Positions 59,974-64,000 of a stretch of DNA of 64,000 nt are shown here, piece by piece. Source of the DNA: Opisthorchis felineus. Taxonomy: Eukaryota > Platyhelminthes > Trematoda > Opisthorchiida > Opisthorchiidae. The notes beneath the pieces were generated by a model. The model had not been told where the DNA came from and made no database searches. It saw nothing but the letters and a program-made list of their open reading frames with translations. Numbering within the stretch: position 1 is the first letter of the stretch; the number at the start of each line of letters is the position of its first letter. The stretch lies in assembly GCA_004794785.1 (NCBI GenBank), contig SJOL01009849.1, positions 1,624,418 to 1,688,417 on the forward strand. Direction: 5' to 3'. The position numbers were made by a program, and so were the translations under genes.

Positions 59974-60543
59974 TTAAGTTCTCAGCGCGGAGGACTCGCA
60001 CAAAAAAGTGTCTAATAGTGCTTTGAGCTGGGTTCTCGATGTAGCGTGGACAACCGTCGGAGGAAGGCTGTTCCGCGCATCAACTACCCGAAATGAGGAA
60101 AAATTTTGCGTGATTAAAGTGTGCGCTCTGAACTTGAAAATCTTCTTACCATGTCCCCCCCGTGTGTTTGCTGGGTCAACGGTGAAAATCTTGCTGGTCA
60201 AATCTTGTTCAAACAGGGCATAAGTAAGAATTAGGTCTCCTCGGAGGTAACGATACTCCAGGGGAAAGATGTCAAGCACCTTGAGACGCTTTACACAGTC
60301 TACGGATTTAAGGCCGGCAACCATTTTCGTATCAGCTCGCTGGACACGCTCAATGAGGGTTACGCCCTTCGCGCGTGCTGAGTAGACAACCTTGTTGGCA
60401 TATTCAAGAAGCGGTCTGATGTAGGCCCCATATCTTATTACCAATCCCATGAAGGTTAGGCTTATTGGCCATCTCATCGTCCGATTTCGAGCGCAAAGTT
60501 GGCTTTTGTGTATGATTCCGCCTAACATAGACAGTACTGACAA
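59974..60543 (-). mobile_element. CR1-like non-LTR reverse transcriptase C-terminus
   Basis: A minus-strand frame of 189 residues carries [20 protein letters not shown], then [38 protein letters not shown] and [20 protein letters not shown]. This is the C-terminal thumb and tail of CR1/Jockey-group reverse transcriptases. The catalytic part upstream is not recognisable. The frame is intact, so this copy may be younger than the RTE fragments. Confidence 0.85.
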
Positions 60544-63500
60544 GGTTCTGGGTTTGAGGAAAAGCAGGATCCTGAATTCATCAAGCGCCTCCCAGACTTG
60601 GAAAGGTTTCCGTGGCCTACTCAGCAGCAGTCGCTTGTGTTTTGTTTACGGACTGACTCCCAGCCAGCCATCGATCAGCGTGGCCACCTCAGTCTACGTA
60701 GGGTTTTCAGGTGCATCGTCAACACTTTCATTACCTTGACCCTCTTAGTCGCGATTGGCCGTTAATGCTCAGTTAGAACCACTTTTGTCGGCGCGGAACT
60801 GGTGTCCGGTAGTTCCACTCCTTCATTAATGCGATAACCTGCGGTTGTGATTTCTACGGCTGCCTAAAGCTCGGAGGCTGGCTTCGTACTGACTGGACGA
60901 AACTTTTGTTTGGGGCTCTGAGAATGGCCTGTCGCCGGGGCCGTTGTGGCTGACCGACTAGTCAATTTGTCTGGACTTTCAAACACGACAAACACAAACC
61001 ACCTTGGAACATGCGCCAAATTTACAACTTTTCGCTGAGCATCTCTCGCCTTTTAGGAAAAAAATAACGACATATCCGACCATGTAGGTTTTCTCCATCA
61101 TCGTCTGGTTTGCATCAGTGTATGTGCCACGGTTAAACAAAGCTGCATCCGAAAGCCGCAGACTGTTCGATCAGTACGCATACAAGGATACAACAATCTG
61201 CACAATCACATTTGTTTGGGGTCAGCTTTATCATTGGGGCCGGGCTTATTTAGCACCCCATACCTGGGAAAGTCATCTCCTGGCTTTTGTGCTCCAGCAG
61301 GGCAATTTTTGGATGCATGCCTGACCTTTAAATTCCCTTTGAAAATTGGTGACGACCCCTGCGTAACAGTTCTCTCTGAGGCATCTGCGGAGGGATGTGA
61401 CATAAAGACAGGGGTCTCTTTCACCACCCTTTCCCCTTGACATTTTGCGTTAAGCATTTCTTACGCGGCATTCATAAAAATAGAGCCAACGGGCGATTTC
61501 AGTAGTTTTGTTGCCGTCAACGTCCTGGACAAAGAAGCCTCAAATGACAGTTCTAGACTCTCTCATCCTCCAATAATTAGTGATAACCTGGCGTTTTTGA
61601 CTGTAACGTCGGAGAGCTTAAATATTCTCTCAGTTTACAGGCCAGTAATGGAAGGCGCTAGATATTTGTTTAATTGTGGAATTCGTTGTCAGGACTGACG
61701 TCTACCCTGGGAAAACAGATCTGAAATCACCGAGCTTTGAAATTTTCGTCTTTCTTGGAGATCAACTTTCAACACAGCACGAATGGGCCTGTGTTTTACG
61801 AAATTCCCTCACCATACAACGGACGGGAGATATCCTTCTGCACGCAAAGGTAATGAGCGGACAGACGGAGCTGCGAGGTTGTTTGGTTCCCATTTGCTAG
61901 AGCGCATACTTAGATCCGTCCGGAGCTAACAGATCTTCCCTGCCATCAACCGCGTATTGTACGTTGGATTTCACTTTGCCTAAATTCGTTTTTGTTCTCA
62001 CCTTCACCCTGATCATCATGTTAACCATTTGAGTTTCTTGTGTGCTACCTGCTACCGGGCCGCTCTGAGCGTTCATGTTCCTCTGAACACACTCTTACCA
62101 GGCTCGCAGTATACGCTCTCCCAAAAATCTTCGGTACATGCTGTGGGCTTATCACTGGTCGCTAGTGAGTCAACAGCTAGATCATATATAACTAAGTCTC
62201 GCGGCTGGTGAGAATATTTGTGTCTCCATGACACTAAGTTAGTGGACCGATGTTATTCAGTGAATAACTGCACTTTCCAGAAACGGAACGTAAGGTGAGG
62301 GCTAAATAGAACGTTAAACTAAAGGAATGCGAGGCGTTTTTCTATTTTGCATACCCTTACACACATTTTCTTACCTAAGACCATGGCCTTTGCAGTTTTA
62401 TTGTTCTTTGTTTCTGCATTTTTTTGCCACAAACTGGTATGTTCGGAACTGGTTTATCTTTTACGGCGCGCAAAGTTTCCACAGATTATTCAGCCGTTTT
62501 TCATATATTTTTAGTGCCATCTCTTTGTTTTGTCCACGGGTTTACGTATAGATGTCAATCATTTCCTGTTAACGCGTGCCCGCGCTCGAGCGGCCCGAAA
62601 CTGCACCTGGTGTTTGTTCATGCAATCCGGTTTGTGCCAAAAGCATCAAGCATCCCTTCAAAATGCATCCTGAAAGCGTTAGAGAGTTTCGGTGGGCGAA
62701 GTTAAAGAAAGGTAGCCACCAACAGTTTCATGCTAGTGTTTGTCCCCACAGGAGGTGCGGTGGACTTTCCCAGAATCAGAGCGAAAATGAAGATTTTTTG
62801 GAAGTGTACTGATGCACAGTTTGTGTCATCGGGCACACCAGGTAAGCTGCAGACCCACTGGCACCCCTTCCGTTACTTCATTTTTCTATTTTTACATACA
62901 CAGGACTACACAATAGTCAACAAGTGCCCCTTGACCTCGCCTCAACAGTTAGCCTGACAGAACACAATCAGAAGACAAGATCTTCCATTAGGAAACCCTA
63001 ACCCTTCCAAACCATCCTTGACCAAGTGAAGAAGATAGAAGCCTCCTTCGCTGGTATAAGCGAGTAGTTAGCCGTTCTAACCTATCTATAAGTCGAATAT
63101 ACCCGTGGTCCCTTGTCGCCCTCAGACTTTCGCGAACATAGACGAGCCATCGAATTACATGATTGGAGATTCGTCCTTCGTTACGTCCATTGGTAAAGCA
63201 GGTGCCTGTGAAGTCTTCGTTCTTATGCTCTTTGTTCCCTGACCGATGCATTCGACTAGCAAACAATCAAGCCGACCGGATCCCTACGATGCATCTTCAC
63301 ATATACCTGATTACTGCTTCCTAGTCCTTCAGAAAATCCGACTATCGTCATCTCCCTCGCAGGCGTCCGTGGATTGTGGCCTTAAGTGTTGCATTCACGA
63401 TGGGTTGGGAGAATCCGCGTCTCAGGTTTTTTCATGGTTGTTTTCCCGCCAGACACCCACCCACCTACAGAGCCAGTGGATTGAGCATCCCGTCCTTTCC

Positions 63501-63730
63501 AACCAACTCAGGCATTCCAGTCGTGAACTTTGACCTTTACTCCAAGGAAACCAATCCAGACACAATTGCTGGAGCCAGCCCACAAAACTTTTTTCCTCAG
63601 TAGTGTTGCATCCCACCCAGATATCCTCCATCGTCTCTCATCTTGTTCCCAAATCATCGTGGATTTCAGACACCCGTGCTTATGAACGCTCCGTACATAC
63701 GATCCGCCCAATGACACATCAGCTGCTTAC
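60544..63730. other. No supported gene
   Basis: The first few hundred bases may be a decayed upstream part of the CR1-like element. Frames are open on both strands at 61,206-61,457, and several plus-strand frames lie at 62,327-62,957 and 63,246-63,603, without domains or good splice borders. No RNA gene was seen. Confidence 0.35.
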
Positions 63731-63936
63731 TTTCAGATCCCAATAATAAAGTAAATCGGGACCTAGCCATTCGAAATCCATCATGAAGAGGGACAGTGGA
63801 ACATGCTTGCGTCCACCCGCCCCCTCTGCATGCGCGTGCAACTCGGTAGCTAAACCTACACCCAGTACGGATTCATCCAGGTACTTGCGGGCCTGATAAA
63901 CAAAAACAGAATTTCCCAATCCATCCCAAAGTCTTT
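63731..63936 (-). CDS. Candidate internal exon, unrecognised protein
   Basis: A minus-strand stretch of 206 bases lies between a TATGTGCAG acceptor and a strong AAA-GTAAGC donor. Only this frame is well formed: two bases complete the previous codon, then come 68 codons. The composition is typical of a globular protein, with NSVFVYQARKYLDESVLGVG, a His/Gly-rich stretch HAHAEGAGGRKH, and FEWLGPDLLYYWDLK at the end. I do not recognise the family. It could belong to a neighbouring gene on the same strand or, less likely, to the unknown 5' part of the BRCA2 gene. Confidence 0.5.
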
Positions 63937-64000
63937 CTGCACATATCGGCCTCACTCAATCCACCTACATTTTTTAAAGCCTTAAAAATACGCACCCCTG

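Noticed and set aside
61206..61457. Overlapping open frames on both strands
   Set aside because: Neither has a domain, splice borders or repeats elsewhere, and they are too short to decide.
1..64000. CRISPR array, bacterial operon or rRNA genes
   Set aside because: No regularly spaced repeats, Shine-Dalgarno-led gene strings or rRNA signatures were seen.

Overview
The window looks like intron-rich, repeat-rich nuclear DNA from a flatworm, most probably a parasitic trematode. The evidence is small coding exons with GT/AG splice borders, long introns full of decayed elements, and the kinds of elements present: RTE-type and CR1-like non-LTR retrotransposons, a Penelope-like element with a GIY-YIG domain, and a tRNA-derived SINE. 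The clade is inferred from these elements. No bacterial gene layout, rRNA or CRISPR array is visible.

The main gene is a BRCA2 homologue on the minus strand, running from about 56,009 down to about 27,173. Sixteen exons can be placed so that splice sites and reading phase agree from exon to exon, giving 1,904 codons without the missing extreme N-terminus. In order they encode a tryptophan motif like the PALB2-binding site, a large exon with RAD51-binding BRC repeats, the helical domain, OB1, OB2 with its Tower insertion, OB3, and a Ser/Thr-Pro-rich basic C-terminus. A minus-strand AATAAA lies at 26,976-26,981. The protein would load RAD51 on resected DNA during homologous recombination.

Left of this gene (1-27 kb) are two orphan plus-strand exon candidates (75-268 and about 6,796-7,072), an unrecognised 168-codon open frame (8,430-8,933), a decayed RTE element with endonuclease and reverse transcriptase (about 9.7-12.3 kb, minus), SINE copies, and several copies of a dispersed repeat that often sits as inverted pairs.

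The BRCA2 introns hold RTE fragments (33.6, 43.7-44.4 and 49.7-50.1 kb), SINEs (35.2, 42.0, 43.2 and 53.1 kb), a Penelope-like element between inverted terminal repeats (35.9-37.3 kb) and a related palindromic fragment (48.55-48.8 kb). A GA/CT microsatellite at 40,968-41,008 forms the polypyrimidine tract of one exon.

Right of the gene (56-64 kb) are another RTE endonuclease fragment, a SINE, a CR1-like reverse transcriptase tail (60.0-60.5 kb) and one orphan minus-strand exon (63,731-63,936). All family assignments were made by eye from remembered family patterns, without database searches.
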